From Prodigiosinella aquatilis (GTDB lineage Bacteria > Pseudomonadota > Gammaproteobacteria > Enterobacterales > Enterobacteriaceae), in assembly GCA_030388725.1 (NCBI GenBank), contig CP128857.1:2976001-3040000 (forward strand): 64,000 nt of DNA, read 5' to 3'. The translations under genes and the position numbers were made by a program. Of this stretch, positions 35,582 through 44,345 are shown in pieces; within the stretch, counting starts at the first letter, position 1, and each line of letters opens with the position of its first letter. The notes beneath the pieces are model-generated. The model was not told where the DNA came from. It saw only the letters and a program-made list of their open reading frames with translations, and searched no databases.

Positions 35582-35925
35582 GGTAACACCTCACTACATT
35601 GTGTGTTTTGTATACATTGTAGTTGCTAGGGAAAGAGGGGGCAAGTGGTCACTCAAAGCTATCTAAAAAATGTCGTTCTCTATGCTGGAATGGATTAGTC
35701 ACTGGCAGTCTGTTAAGAGCGAGGTATAGTCATTCGCACCCTGAGAATCACTTAAAAGTGTAACTCTCAGAGTGTGAATGACTATAATCGGCACCAAACC
35801 GCCCATAGGAGGACCTCGTTCAGTCATGAGCGAAGAGCGTAACACCGGAACTAAGCCTCGCCTCAAAGTGCGTGAACCTGTTTTATGGGAAAAGATCATG
35901 GGCAGAGCGCACCGCACGATGCATT
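35582..35925. other. Gap with large inverted repeat, between TA pair and MFS gene
   Basis: The only strong feature is the inverted repeat at 35725-35786. A small plus-strand frame from 35778 contains TGTKPRLKVREPVLWEKIMG, which looks protein-like, but it runs into the antisense of the MFS gene and I cannot name it. Confidence 0.4.
35725..35786. repeat. 62-bp hairpin with 22-bp arms
   Basis: TATAGTCATTCGCACCCTGA (and GA after it) is matched by the inverse of the segment ending GAGTGTGAATGACTATA, with two mismatches in 22. The inner part CACTT-AA-AAGTG pairs as well, so the whole 62 bases can fold. It may be a miniature mobile element or a strong terminator. Confidence 0.6.
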
Positions 35926-37134
35926 TTACCGGAAGGTCAGCACTTCGTGCGTCTCGGACGCGGCACGAAGTGTACGAAAACCGATAAGCACGACCATCAC
36001 CATGACGAGCCCCGCGACGATGGGCACGCCGAAGCCTGCCCGTGCGCCAAAGGCGTCGATAATCCGGCCCGAAAGTGCGCTGCCGAGCGCAACGCCAATA
36101 CTGATGCCGGTCGTCATCCATGTCAGTCCTTCAGTGAGCTTGGACGGTGGAACAATGATGGTGCCAAGATTCATGACGACGACCATTGTCGGCGCGAAGG
36201 ATAAGCTTGCCACAAAGACCATTCCCGTCATGATATAAACATCCGGTGAGAGAATGGGCAATATCGCTGTCACTGCCGTGACCAGTATCCCTATAAGGAA
36301 CTGCCTCTCAAGCGGTAAGGTAATCCTGAACGCGCCGAAAGCCAGGCCAGAGATCACCGAGCCGAGCGCGTAGGCGGCAAGGATGAAACTGGCGGCCGTT
36401 GGCCAATGTTGTGCGTTGGCGAAGGCCACGACGGCCACATCGATTGAACCTCCAATCACACCCATCGCCATAAGCGCCAGAAAGATGATACGAAGACCGG
36501 GTATATGCAAGGTCGAGCTTCCGATCCCCCTGCCGCTGCTGACCACCTTCGGTTCCGTCTGCCGTTGCAAAAGAAAGGCGGTCATGCCAATCACCAGCAG
36601 CAAGACGGCAGCCAGAGGTCCTGCTTCGGCAAAGACGCTCGTGCTCAAGGCAATGGCCAGTACTGGGCCAACAATATAGGACAGCTCTGTTAGAGCGGTA
36701 TCGAGGGAAAAGGCCGTGTGCAATTGCGGCTTGCCTCGGAAAAGCTCTGTCCAGCGCGCCCTTATCATGGCCGGCATGTTCGGCATCGTGCCGGCCAGTG
36801 CAGCAAGAATAAAAAGGAATGGAGCAGCGACTTTCATATAGGCTGCAATCAGCAGCGCCAGCAGCATGACAATGCTGAAGGCGGTAATAACCGGAAGAAC
36901 TCTGCTCTGGCCGTGCCGGTCAACGAATTTCGACACGTGCGGGCCGATAAGCGCGTTTGCTAACGTAAATGTGGCTGCGACCGAGCCCGCCAGCCAATAA
37001 AGACCACGCTGCTCCGCCAACATGGTAATGATGCCGATGCCGATCATCGCCTGTGGCAGGCGCACAATAAAACTCGCGAACACCAATCCCATCACTCCAG
37101 GGGTTGTCAGCATTTCGCGATAGGAATTAGCCAT
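35926..37134 (-). CDS. MFS transporter, probable product exporter
   Basis: A 402-residue major facilitator with about 12 hydrophobic segments and no long loops. The region after segment two (LIGPHVSKFVDRHGQSRVLP) is a normal MFS motif A equivalent. GGAG seven bases before the ATG supports the start. It lies downstream of the NRPS on the same strand, separated by 270 bases, and is a natural candidate to export the NRPS product. Substrate is not readable from the sequence. Confidence 0.8.
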   Translation of the reverse strand: MANSYREMLTTPGVMGLVFASFIVRLPQAMIGIGIITMLAEQRGLYWLAGSVAATFTLANALIGPHVSKFVDRHGQSRVLPVITAFSIVMLLALLIAAYMKVAAPFLFILAALAGTMPNMPAMIRARWTELFRGKPQLHTAFSLDTALTELSYIVGPVLAIALSTSVFAEAGPLAAVLLLVIGMTAFLLQRQTEPKVVSSGRGIGSSTLHIPGLRIIFLALMAMGVIGGSIDVAVVAFANAQHWPTAASFILAAYALGSVISGLAFGAFRITLPLERQFLIGILVTAVTAILPILSPDVYIMTGMVFVASLSFAPTMVVVMNLGTIIVPPSKLTEGLTWMTTGISIGVALGSALSGRIIDAFGARAGFGVPIVAGLVMVMVVLIGFRTLRAASETHEVLTFR

Positions 37135-37255
37135 GATATCTCCAATTTGTATTCCGGCGCCGGGTCACATTCCGCTGATATGTTGATTTATGGCATCATT
37201 TTGAGCAACGCCTAAATTTTACCTATGGTCTTCTTTTGAAAAGCAATTTACCACT

Positions 37256-37312
37256 ATAACATTATGTTATTTGAATCCATTTCTGGATATATTTCCCGCT
37301 GCTGGCAGCGGG
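37256..37312. promoter_or_regulatory. Two palindromes between the NRPS and MFS genes
   Basis: ATAACATTATGTTAT (37256-37270) is a perfect 15-base palindrome and CCCGCTGCTGGCAGCGGG (37295-37312) is a perfect 18-base hairpin. The second may end NRPS transcription on the minus strand; the first may be an operator for the MFS gene. The ATAAC/GTTAT halves recur at 40418-40433 in the NRPS promoter region. Confidence 0.4.
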
Positions 37313-37404
37313 GGGTCTATTTACGAACCATATCAAATGGGTAATAGCGAATTTTGCACCGGCGCCCCTTATGAGTAAGTGAACGGCGCGCGCAATGCTC
37401 ACTC

Positions 37405-40254
37405 TCAATCACCATTGAGTTTTAAGAGTGCGCGATTGAATGCCTCAGCCAGCTGCTTACGATGGTCGATGTCAGTCATCATCGATAGATGTCCACCGAG
37501 AATGGAAACAGAATGAATATTCAAATCAGGTAATGCATCTTTCCACCCACCGACCATATCAATCGGCGGCAGATTAACGTTCTCGCGATCGGCCGCGTAA
37601 AACTGATAGAGCGGGATCTGAATTGGCAATCGCATTGGCTTATAGCCACCCGCAAGTTGTGCAAAGCGATAAATTGATCTCCATTTGGCGGTGTCCAGCA
37701 AGAGGTCTGCATTAGAATCATAGCCCCCTAGACCCTGCGCTTTTTTTATCAGTTCTTCAAATTCGGTATCATCAATATCCCTAATTAAAATATCTAATTT
37801 ATGGTGCTCAGCTTCGGAAGCCATTGCTTTCGCATGTGCAATAAAATCCAGTTTAATGTTTTGATTTTTGTACGTTAACTTATTGGGCGCGGGTACATCA
37901 ATGAAACCTAAAAACTCAACGTAGGCGTCTTTATCCATAAGCGAATGGGCGAGGGCATAAGCGAGTATCCCGCCTGAAGAATACCCGGCGATTCTATAGG
38001 GGCCGTTGGGCTGAATTGTCTGGATGACGGGAAGCATTCTCTCAGCCATAGTTTCCAGCGTGAGGGGAGAAGGTTCACCAATAGCCGACCACGGCAGCAC
38101 GTAGATTGGGCAGCTTACTCGGAGATATTGCGCCAGAGAAATAACATACGAATAATCACCTAATCCTGAGGGAACAAAAAAGATGGGTGGTTCGGTTCCC
38201 CCAAGACGCACCGGGATAGCCCTCGTATGCGGTCCCAATGGAGACTGTGCGATTTGCAAAGCAAAATTAGCCAATCGCGGGTGTTCAAAAATCTTGTTTA
38301 ATGAGCAATCAAAACCGCAGTTCCTGATCCTCTGCATCAACTGCAAAGCCATGAGAGAATGACCGCCGAGGGCGAAGAAGTTGTCATGGCGACCGACCCG
38401 CTCAACCCCGAGCAACCCAGACCAGAGCGCCGCCAAAGTGGTCTCAATCTCGCCTTGCGGCGCTTCATAGGCCGCATGGGCAAAATCCTCGCCCACTGGC
38501 GCAGGTAATGTTCGCCGATCAAGCTTGCCATTGGGCGTCAGGGGTAAACTTTCCATCCGCACGAAGGCTGACGGCACCATATAATCGGGCAGACGCTTAC
38601 TCAGATAATCACGCATCACCCCCGCTATCGTTAAGCCCGTCGACGTAGAGACTTCATTTACCGAGACATCAGGTTGAGTTACGATATAAGCGACCAGCCG
38701 CTTGTCGGTATCTGCGCCTTGCGCCACCACAACTGCCTCGCGAATGGAGGGATGCTCAGCCAATCTGGCCGCAATCTCATCCGGCTCAATCCGGAAACCC
38801 CGGATCTTGACCTGGTCGTCATTGCGTCCTACGAATACCACGCTCCCGTTTGGAAGATAACGGGCCAAATCACCTGTCTTAAACATCCGCGCATCAGGTA
38901 TGCCGGCAAAGGGATCGGGCAGGAAACGTTCTGCCGTCAGTTCGGAGCGGTTCAGATATCCGCGCGCAACACCTGCTCCCCCAATATACATCTCACCCAC
39001 CACCCCTAATGGAACTGGCTGACCATATGCGTCCAGAAGGTAAATACACGTGTTTAAAATGGGACGGCCGATCGGGACTGGGTCAAGTTCATCAGATATA
39101 CAATGATGGACCGTAGCCCAGACTGTCGTCTCAGTAGGACCATACTCGTTAAATAGTTCAACAGAAGTAGAGTCTGATGTCGCTTCTCGAATGAGCTTCG
39201 CAGGACATAACTCCCCTGCTACGATCACTTGGCGTAGTTGTCCATATCCATGTTGGGCAACCTGCGGCAATACTAACCGAGCGAGAGAAGGCACAAGCAG
39301 CACGGATGTAATTTTATTTTCAATCAATAGATTGCTAATAATATTTGGATCTACTGCTGCTTTACTGTTTGGTAAACATAAGGCCCCTCCCGTCGTCAAA
39401 GTCCCGAAAATGCCGGCTACGGAGCTGTCAAACGCCATAGATGACAATAGCAAGAATCGAGCATCACACTTCGTCTCATAAACATAGGTCCTCGCCAATG
39501 TCGATGCTATTAATCCGCGATGTTCGACCATAACTCCCTTAGGTTGTCCGGTTGAACCTGAGGTATAGATAATATAGGCAAGGTTGTGGGGAGTGAGACT
39601 GCGAACCCGGGGATTAGTCTCACACTCCGCCGCCGTCCTTGACCACGTCTCATTAGGGTCAAGCACGGTATAAGACAGTAACGCCTCACCCAGCACCTTG
39701 CGTCCTGCCGCATCGGCCAGCACTAGAACCGAGGCAGCGTCGGCAAGAATGTAAGCAAGCCGTTCGCCCGGATAGGCCGGATCGAGCGGCACATAGGCCC
39801 CGCCCGCCTTTAAGATCGCCATGAGACCAACAACCATGGCCGGGGATCGCGCCACACAGATGGCCACCCGCTGGTCTGGGCCCACGCCTAGGTCGATTAG
39901 CCGGTGCGCCAGCTGATTGGCCTTAGCATTGAGCTCTCCATAACTGAGCGTCGCATCCTCAAAGATCAATGCCGTCGCTTCGGGACTGCGCGCCACTTGC
40001 TCTTCGAATAAGTGATGAATGCACAGATGACCCGGGTAGGACGCCTCTGCCGCGTTCCACGTTTTGAGCAACAAGGTGCGCTCAGACATAGGCAGAATGT
40101 CAAGCAGTTGTACTGGTCGGTCAGGCGAGTGCGCCAAGGTCTCCGCCAGGCTTTCCAGCGCCCGCTCCATATAGCAACACACCCTGTCGGGATCGAGCGA
40201 CGTGACCACTTGCGTCGTCAGCTCAAGCGCCTGACCAAAATCATCCACGGACAT
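37405..40254 (-). CDS. Single-module NRPS: C-domain tail, A, PCP, TE
   Basis: A 949-residue non-ribosomal peptide synthetase. Residues 1-70 resemble only the end of a condensation domain (LDILPMSERTLLL). The adenylation domain spans about 75-580, with YTSGSTGQPKG at 230-240, NEYGPTE, the YLPNG-to-GRNDDQVKIRGFRIE block and the NGKLDRR lysine. The carrier Ser is 633 in FFALGGHSL. A thioesterase follows with GYSSGG (nucleophile Ser 759) and GGHLSMM at the end. Read by eye against GrsA, the pocket is D-S-A-S-I-A-E-V-W, which matches no code I trust. No other module is near, so it is either a stand-alone loading/release unit or the remnant of a longer synthetase cut at its C domain. Confidence 0.9.
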   Translation of the reverse strand: MSVDDFGQALELTTQVVTSLDPDRVCCYMERALESLAETLAHSPDRPVQLLDILPMSERTLLLKTWNAAEASYPGHLCIHHLFEEQVARSPEATALIFEDATLSYGELNAKANQLAHRLIDLGVGPDQRVAICVARSPAMVVGLMAILKAGGAYVPLDPAYPGERLAYILADAASVLVLADAAGRKVLGEALLSYTVLDPNETWSRTAAECETNPRVRSLTPHNLAYIIYTSGSTGQPKGVMVEHRGLIASTLARTYVYETKCDARFLLLSSMAFDSSVAGIFGTLTTGGALCLPNSKAAVDPNIISNLLIENKITSVLLVPSLARLVLPQVAQHGYGQLRQVIVAGELCPAKLIREATSDSTSVELFNEYGPTETTVWATVHHCISDELDPVPIGRPILNTCIYLLDAYGQPVPLGVVGEMYIGGAGVARGYLNRSELTAERFLPDPFAGIPDARMFKTGDLARYLPNGSVVFVGRNDDQVKIRGFRIEPDEIAARLAEHPSIREAVVVAQGADTDKRLVAYIVTQPDVSVNEVSTSTGLTIAGVMRDYLSKRLPDYMVPSAFVRMESLPLTPNGKLDRRTLPAPVGEDFAHAAYEAPQGEIETTLAALWSGLLGVERVGRHDNFFALGGHSLMALQLMQRIRNCGFDCSLNKIFEHPRLANFALQIAQSPLGPHTRAIPVRLGGTEPPIFFVPSGLGDYSYVISLAQYLRVSCPIYVLPWSAIGEPSPLTLETMAERMLPVIQTIQPNGPYRIAGYSSGGILAYALAHSLMDKDAYVEFLGFIDVPAPNKLTYKNQNIKLDFIAHAKAMASEAEHHKLDILIRDIDDTEFEELIKKAQGLGGYDSNADLLLDTAKWRSIYRFAQLAGGYKPMRLPIQIPLYQFYAADRENVNLPPIDMVGGWKDALPDLNIHSVSILGGHLSMMTDIDHRKQLAEAFNRALLKLNGD

Positions 40255-40417
40255 TGTGAACGGATAATTCTGTTAAGCACGCCTATCACAGGATTGACAG
40301 CTATCCAGGGGGCTTAAGCTGCTGAAAAGTTTAAGACCATGGAACAGAACGTGGCGGGGACGCCGCAGAAGCCAGTTCGATTACCCGGTCTGGCGCAGAA
40401 ATCCAAGAATATCAGCC

Positions 40418-40433
40418 TATAACCAGAGTTATA
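40418..40433. promoter_or_regulatory. Palindrome in the NRPS/amidase divergent promoter region
   Basis: TATAAC-CAGA-GTTATA is a perfect inverted repeat in the 229-base gap between the divergent NRPS and amidase genes. Its halves are those of a Zur box but in the outward order, so it is not a canonical Zur site. It could be a shared operator. Confidence 0.35.
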
Positions 40434-40483
40434 AAGCGCGCTCAGGGGGGAATGAGAAATACCTCTGAGGAAGTTAATGTTTT

Positions 40484-41293
40484 ATGAAAAAAGCAATCAT
40501 CTTTCTCCTTTCTTTTTATAGCTGCGCGGGATTTGCTGAGTCTCAGCAGGCACGAAGCGACTATTCTACTGAAGAAAGTCAGGCTAAAGTTAACAAAATC
40601 CTTCATACCACTTCTTTGTACAGGAAGGGCCTCAGCTATAGTGAACGCGTTGCTGAGATATCTTTCCATTTCCTCGGAACACCTTACCAGGCGCATACAC
40701 TGATTGGGTCATCTTCGATACAAGAGAGGCTGGTCACTAACCCCAGTACCGTGGATTGTTTTACTTTTCTTGATTATGTTCGTTCCATGGCGCACGCCAG
40801 TAGCTGGCAAACTTATGTATCTGAACTTGTTAAGACCCGTTATACAGACGGATTGATTGATTTTACTGGCAGAAAACATTTTTTCACGGACTGGGCGGTC
40901 ACATCTCCGCGAAATGCACAAGATGTTACTCAGGACATCAGCCCGTATATTATTACCGTCAACAAACAGCTAAACCAAAAGAATAAAAAGCAAGAATATG
41001 TCAAGGGTCTCGGCATTATCTCACGCCGGATAAGCTATATACCGGCATCTGCAATAGGTAAAGAGGTAATAAATAAACTACGGACAGGTGATTACGTGGG
41101 CATTTATTCAACAAAAAGAGGACTGGATGTTTCACATGTTGGGATCATTATCAAAGACCACAATAACATTTGGTTCAGAAATGCATAGTCATTAGCGAAA
41201 AACAGAAAGGTTGTTGACTCGCCTTTTATTAGATACGTAGCTACAAAACCGGGTATTGTAGTTTTACGAGAGAAAACAGATCAATACCCCTGA
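40484..41293 (+). pseudogene. DUF1460 amidase with in-frame amber stop
   Basis: The frame begins with a signal peptide (MKKAIIFLLSFYSCAGFAES) and continues as a DUF1460 (NlpC/P60-like) N-acetylmuramoyl-L-alanine amidase: FHFLGTPYQAHTLIG, the Cys in STVDCFTFLDYVRS and the His in VSHVGIII. After IWFRNA a TAG stands at 41186-41188; the same frame then continues as SLAKNRKVVDSPFIRYV and ends at 41293. That tail is family sequence, so the amber codon interrupts an otherwise complete 269-residue gene, possibly a Ser TCG changed to TAG. It lies at the edge of the zinc cluster, where amidases that do not need zinc are common. Confidence 0.8.
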
Positions 41294-41308
41294 AAAGAGA
41301 ATAGTGTG

Positions 41309-42175
41309 TCAGGCAATAGCGCCTTTACCCACTCCCTCAAAGGCATGGACTTCTATTTTCGCTGCGGGTAAACCGTGCTCAATTGATTGCCTGATAAATA
41401 AAGCCAGTGACTCAACCGTGGTATCACACGGCAGAATATCTACTACCTCAGAACAAAGCATGATTTCAAAGTATCCTTGAGAACTCCGCCAGGAAGAACA
41501 TGTCAGCCCCTTATGCCAGTATGCTACGGCACGCGGTGAAAGTGTTGTAACGGTAACGACATCTTCCCGGCTTAACAGATAAGCGTTATTCCATCGTTTT
41601 GCCCATTCCTGCTCCCGCATATAGCTTCGCTCACCATCAACAAAAATTCTGATTGCAGAGCGATGCCCATGCGCTATTCTCTGGCAATTTCCGCGGTGTT
41701 TTTTCAGTCCATGCGAGTAATGATAACTGTCACCATTAATACTTTCCGGCCGTAACGTTATCGTTATGTCCTTTATTCCCTGCGGCAAACACGCCAGTAA
41801 ATGTTTTTCTATTTGGGTTTTAAGATAATGGGAAGTAATATTATCTGCCTGGACCAGCCAGAAACTCTCCTGCGGCCCGGAAATAAAACACTGGGTCTCC
41901 CTATTCTTACGCAGCATGGCGACTTCCGTCGTAGTGCCTGCATTACTAACAATAATATGACTATTTTTTTCCGGCACAATCAGGACATGATCGGCCAGTT
42001 TATCAATTTCATGTTTGATACTTTTTTTTGCATGTGAGAAATCCATTATCATTGACTCAGCATTCAGATCTCCCTCAAGAATAATATCAACGATAAGGCT
42101 ATCGCCAATCAGTCCGGCTTCCGCATCAAGGAAACTAAAATCCATGACCGTCAGATCATTAATAAAAAGTTTCAC
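41309..42175 (-). CDS. QueD2-type 6-pyruvoyl/6-carboxytetrahydropterin synthase paralogue
   Basis: A 288-residue protein with two tandem T-fold halves. The N-terminal half has MDFSHAKKSIKHEIDKLADH, the C-terminal half YHYSHGLKKHRGNC with AHGHRSAIRIF, a histidine-rich metal site. Two-domain QueD-like proteins are members of zinc-starvation clusters as back-ups of the zinc enzyme QueD. It is the last gene of a minus-strand run dksA2-folE2-gamma-CA-queD2, 128 bases from the carbonic anhydrase gene. A short hairpin (42201-42228) lies in that gap. Confidence 0.8.
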   Translation of the reverse strand: MKLFINDLTVMDFSFLDAEAGLIGDSLIVDIILEGDLNAESMIMDFSHAKKSIKHEIDKLADHVLIVPEKNSHIIVSNAGTTTEVAMLRKNRETQCFISGPQESFWLVQADNITSHYLKTQIEKHLLACLPQGIKDITITLRPESINGDSYHYSHGLKKHRGNCQRIAHGHRSAIRIFVDGERSYMREQEWAKRWNNAYLLSREDVVTVTTLSPRAVAYWHKGLTCSSWRSSQGYFEIMLCSEVVDILPCDTTVESLALFIRQSIEHGLPAAKIEVHAFEGVGKGAIA

Positions 42176-42303
42176 CCCACCTCTCTAATAAAACAGAAAG
42201 GCCTCTTCCGCAAAAAGGTTAAAGAGGCAAGTATGAATTTGCTACATTAATAACAAATCGTTAATAATACGGTGTGATGTTAACGGCACTAGCCGAGCCA
42301 TAC

Positions 42304-42864
42304 TCAGAATTCATTTCGCAACAACTGATAACCTTCCACCAGTTTGACATTAGTGCTGGCGACTTCTTCTGAAAATTGCAAAGAAGCGGGGTCTACTTTC
42401 GAATAACTTTTAAGATCGGAATCAGGCCCCACGCGTTCCGTTGATGGAATATAGGTATTCTCAGGCAAGGTGACGCCATCCACAACTGCATTATAGCGAA
42501 TAACACAACCCGTCTGAATATGACAGTTAAACAACACACTGTTGAATCCAATAAATACCCGCTCGTCAACCTGACAGGGGCCATGCACTATTGCACGGTG
42601 GGCAATAGACGTTCCGCTTCCTATCGTCACTGGTGCGCCACTTTTTGAGTGAATAACCACCCCGTCCTGAATATTAGAGTGGGAATGGATAATGATAGGA
42701 TCCATATCCCCGTCTGCATTTAGCTCGTCAGCACGGATAACCGCATAGGGTCCGACGTAAACATAATCATGAATAATGACACGTCCACAAATTACTGCGG
42801 TGGGATCGATATAGGCCTTTGTTGACACCACTGGGGTATGACCTGATGGGTTTTTACGTAACAT
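42304..42864 (-). CDS. Gamma-class carbonic anhydrase-like LbH protein
   Basis: A 186-residue left-handed beta-helix protein. Hexapeptide repeats are seen throughout, and histidines in VVIHSKSG and IAHRAIVHGPC occupy the gamma-carbonic-anhydrase metal positions. The start at 42864 is supported by AGGAAG on the coding strand; it overlaps folE2 by 11 bases. Gamma enzymes can use iron or cobalt, so the gene can replace a zinc carbonic anhydrase under starvation, in line with its neighbours. Confidence 0.85.
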   Translation of the reverse strand: MLRKNPSGHTPVVSTKAYIDPTAVICGRVIIHDYVYVGPYAVIRADELNADGDMDPIIIHSHSNIQDGVVIHSKSGAPVTIGSGTSIAHRAIVHGPCQVDERVFIGFNSVLFNCHIQTGCVIRYNAVVDGVTLPENTYIPSTERVGPDSDLKSYSKVDPASLQFSEEVASTNVKLVEGYQLLRNEF

Positions 42865-43789
42865 TTTTACTTCCTTTCCAGTGAATACAGGCAACGGCAT
42901 TATGGGGATGCAGGCTTTCCTGATGCTCAACCCGGATATCAAATGCTTCACAAAAGAGTGCACAACGAAAAACATTATTGAGCCGACGGGCAGCATCTTC
43001 GCAAAACATCAGATTCTGACCGTTAGCCACCGCAAACGCCTGTTCGTCGCTCCGCTTGACGACCGTTTGCACGGCTGTCCCGAGAGCAACTTCAGCATAA
43101 TCAATCAGCTCAATCACAGGCAGTGATTTTGCTTCAGGATTAAGCCGGATACTCACCCAAGCCCAGCTTCGCTGGCTGTGCGGGGTTGCTGGCATTCCTT
43201 TCTCAACAAGCCAGTCCGCTATTTCTGCTGCCGGGAACCTGTCGATCCGGTTGCCAAAGTCTTTACTAAACTGCAATCCCGCAACGTGGCGGCTAAGCGC
43301 TGCGGACGCCGGGCAGGTTGACGAATAAGGGATACCAACTTTAAGAACAACCGTAAAAGATTGCCTGAGTTCGGCGCTCAGAGTCAGAGGATAAGCTTTC
43401 CAGCCGGAGTGATTAGAATTTAACGACTTACGAGACAGTAATAACTCCCCTGAAATCTCAATACTGGCTTCATCACTGCGTCCATGATGAGATGCCAGAA
43501 ATGCGTTCAACACATGTTGCAATAATGCCGGTGTGATTTCCCCTTGTGTCAGTTCGTCCAGAAGAAGATAAAGGCGAGACATGTGGATCCCCTTTTCTGC
43601 TTCAGGTGAACTGAGAAGGTTTATACCAGCATTGACCTTTGCTGATACCGGCCTGCCTGCAATGTCTACCGGCAGATCAATTTGCTCCATACCAACCCAG
43701 GATAATGACTCGCCCTTGTCGTCACTCTTAGTGGACTGAATATCCGGTAGTATGCCTGGGCATAAGGTTTGTTTCGCTGTAATACTCAT
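42854..43789 (-). CDS. folE2: GTP cyclohydrolase IB, FolE2
   Basis: A 311-residue COG1469/DUF198 enzyme that makes dihydroneopterin triphosphate from GTP for folate synthesis without needing zinc. Visible marks: GIHMSRLYLLLDE, the Cys in PYSSTCPASAALS, HSQRSWAWVSIRL and NLMFCEDAARR. FolE2 is the standard zinc-independent back-up of FolE and is Zur-regulated in several bacteria. The usual CPC motif reads CPA here. It is 63 bases from dksA2. Confidence 0.93.
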   Translation of the reverse strand: MSITAKQTLCPGILPDIQSTKSDDKGESLSWVGMEQIDLPVDIAGRPVSAKVNAGINLLSSPEAEKGIHMSRLYLLLDELTQGEITPALLQHVLNAFLASHHGRSDEASIEISGELLLSRKSLNSNHSGWKAYPLTLSAELRQSFTVVLKVGIPYSSTCPASAALSRHVAGLQFSKDFGNRIDRFPAAEIADWLVEKGMPATPHSQRSWAWVSIRLNPEAKSLPVIELIDYAEVALGTAVQTVVKRSDEQAFAVANGQNLMFCEDAARRLNNVFRCALFCEAFDIRVEHQESLHPHNAVACIHWKGSKNVT

Positions 43790-43852
43790 ATAGTCCTGCC
43801 TGATCTGATATCTACTCTCATCCCAATCCTGCCCACTGCCTGAGCTACCGCT

Positions 43853-44275
43853 TTATTTCTTTCGGTACTGAACCTCAACCTTTTCCTCTTTTGTTTTGGC
43901 TTCAATACTTAATTCTGCGGTGGGCCTGAGTAACAGGCGTTGCAGACCGATAGGTTCGCCTGTATCCCGGCAGAAGCCATATTCTCCTTTTTCAAGCCGT
44001 ATAAGCGCTGCATCATATTTCGGCAACAGGCGGCTTTCTCTGTCTATCTGTCTGAACAGCAGACGTAACTGTTCTTCACGAATGGCGATGTCACCTTCGT
44101 CACCCGTTTCTGGATTATCCTGCAGTTGTTGCTTCATCTGGTCTATATGATCAAGCACCTCCTGCCTTTCATGGCGGATAAGCCGCCGGAAGTAGTCCAG
44201 TTGCACAGGGTTCATGTAGTCTTCTGACGACATTGCCAGGATTCTTTCTTGTTCAGCGCGGGTAGGTTTAGTCAT
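43853..44275 (-). CDS. dksA2: DksA2, DksA paralogue without a zinc finger
   Basis: A 140-residue DksA/TraR-family protein with the coiled-coil and the acidic tip (DEGDIAIREE). In the former zinc finger only Cys 102 is left; the other three ligand positions are Thr 105, Ser 123 and Ala 126. This C-T-S-A pattern is like the zinc-independent DksA2 of Pseudomonas. The protein can act with ppGpp on RNA polymerase when zinc is scarce. It is the first gene of the minus-strand run and has a Zur-type box 27-50 bases upstream. Confidence 0.92.
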   Translation of the reverse strand: MTKPTRAEQERILAMSSEDYMNPVQLDYFRRLIRHERQEVLDHIDQMKQQLQDNPETGDEGDIAIREEQLRLLFRQIDRESRLLPKYDAALIRLEKGEYGFCRDTGEPIGLQRLLLRPTAELSIEAKTKEEKVEVQYRKK

Positions 44276-44301
44276 GTTCTGTACCGATAAAATTGCAACT
44301 T

Positions 44302-44325
44302 GATACGTTATAACATAACATTATC
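44302..44325. promoter_or_regulatory. Zur box upstream of dksA2
   Basis: GATACGTTATAACATAACAT contains GTTAT-N3-ATAAC, the core of the gammaproteobacterial Zur consensus (GTTATANTATAAC). It lies in the 70-base gap before dksA2 and can repress the whole dksA2-folE2-carbonic anhydrase-queD2 run when zinc is plentiful. Confidence 0.75.
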
Positions 44326-44345
44326 TATCGCTGCAAAATAACCTG

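Noticed and set aside
37405..40254. Naming the NRPS amino-acid substrate from the pocket residues
   Set aside because: The by-eye alignment is uncertain at several positions and the resulting code matches none I can trust.
40418..40433. Palindrome as a canonical Zur box
   Set aside because: Half-sites are in outward order with a 4-base centre, unlike GTTAT-N3-ATAAC. Kept only as an unassigned palindrome.
34881..41188. TAG codons as pyrrolysine
   Set aside because: No pyl genes or PYLIS-type context in the window, and both positions fit ordinary residues in homologue-like context.
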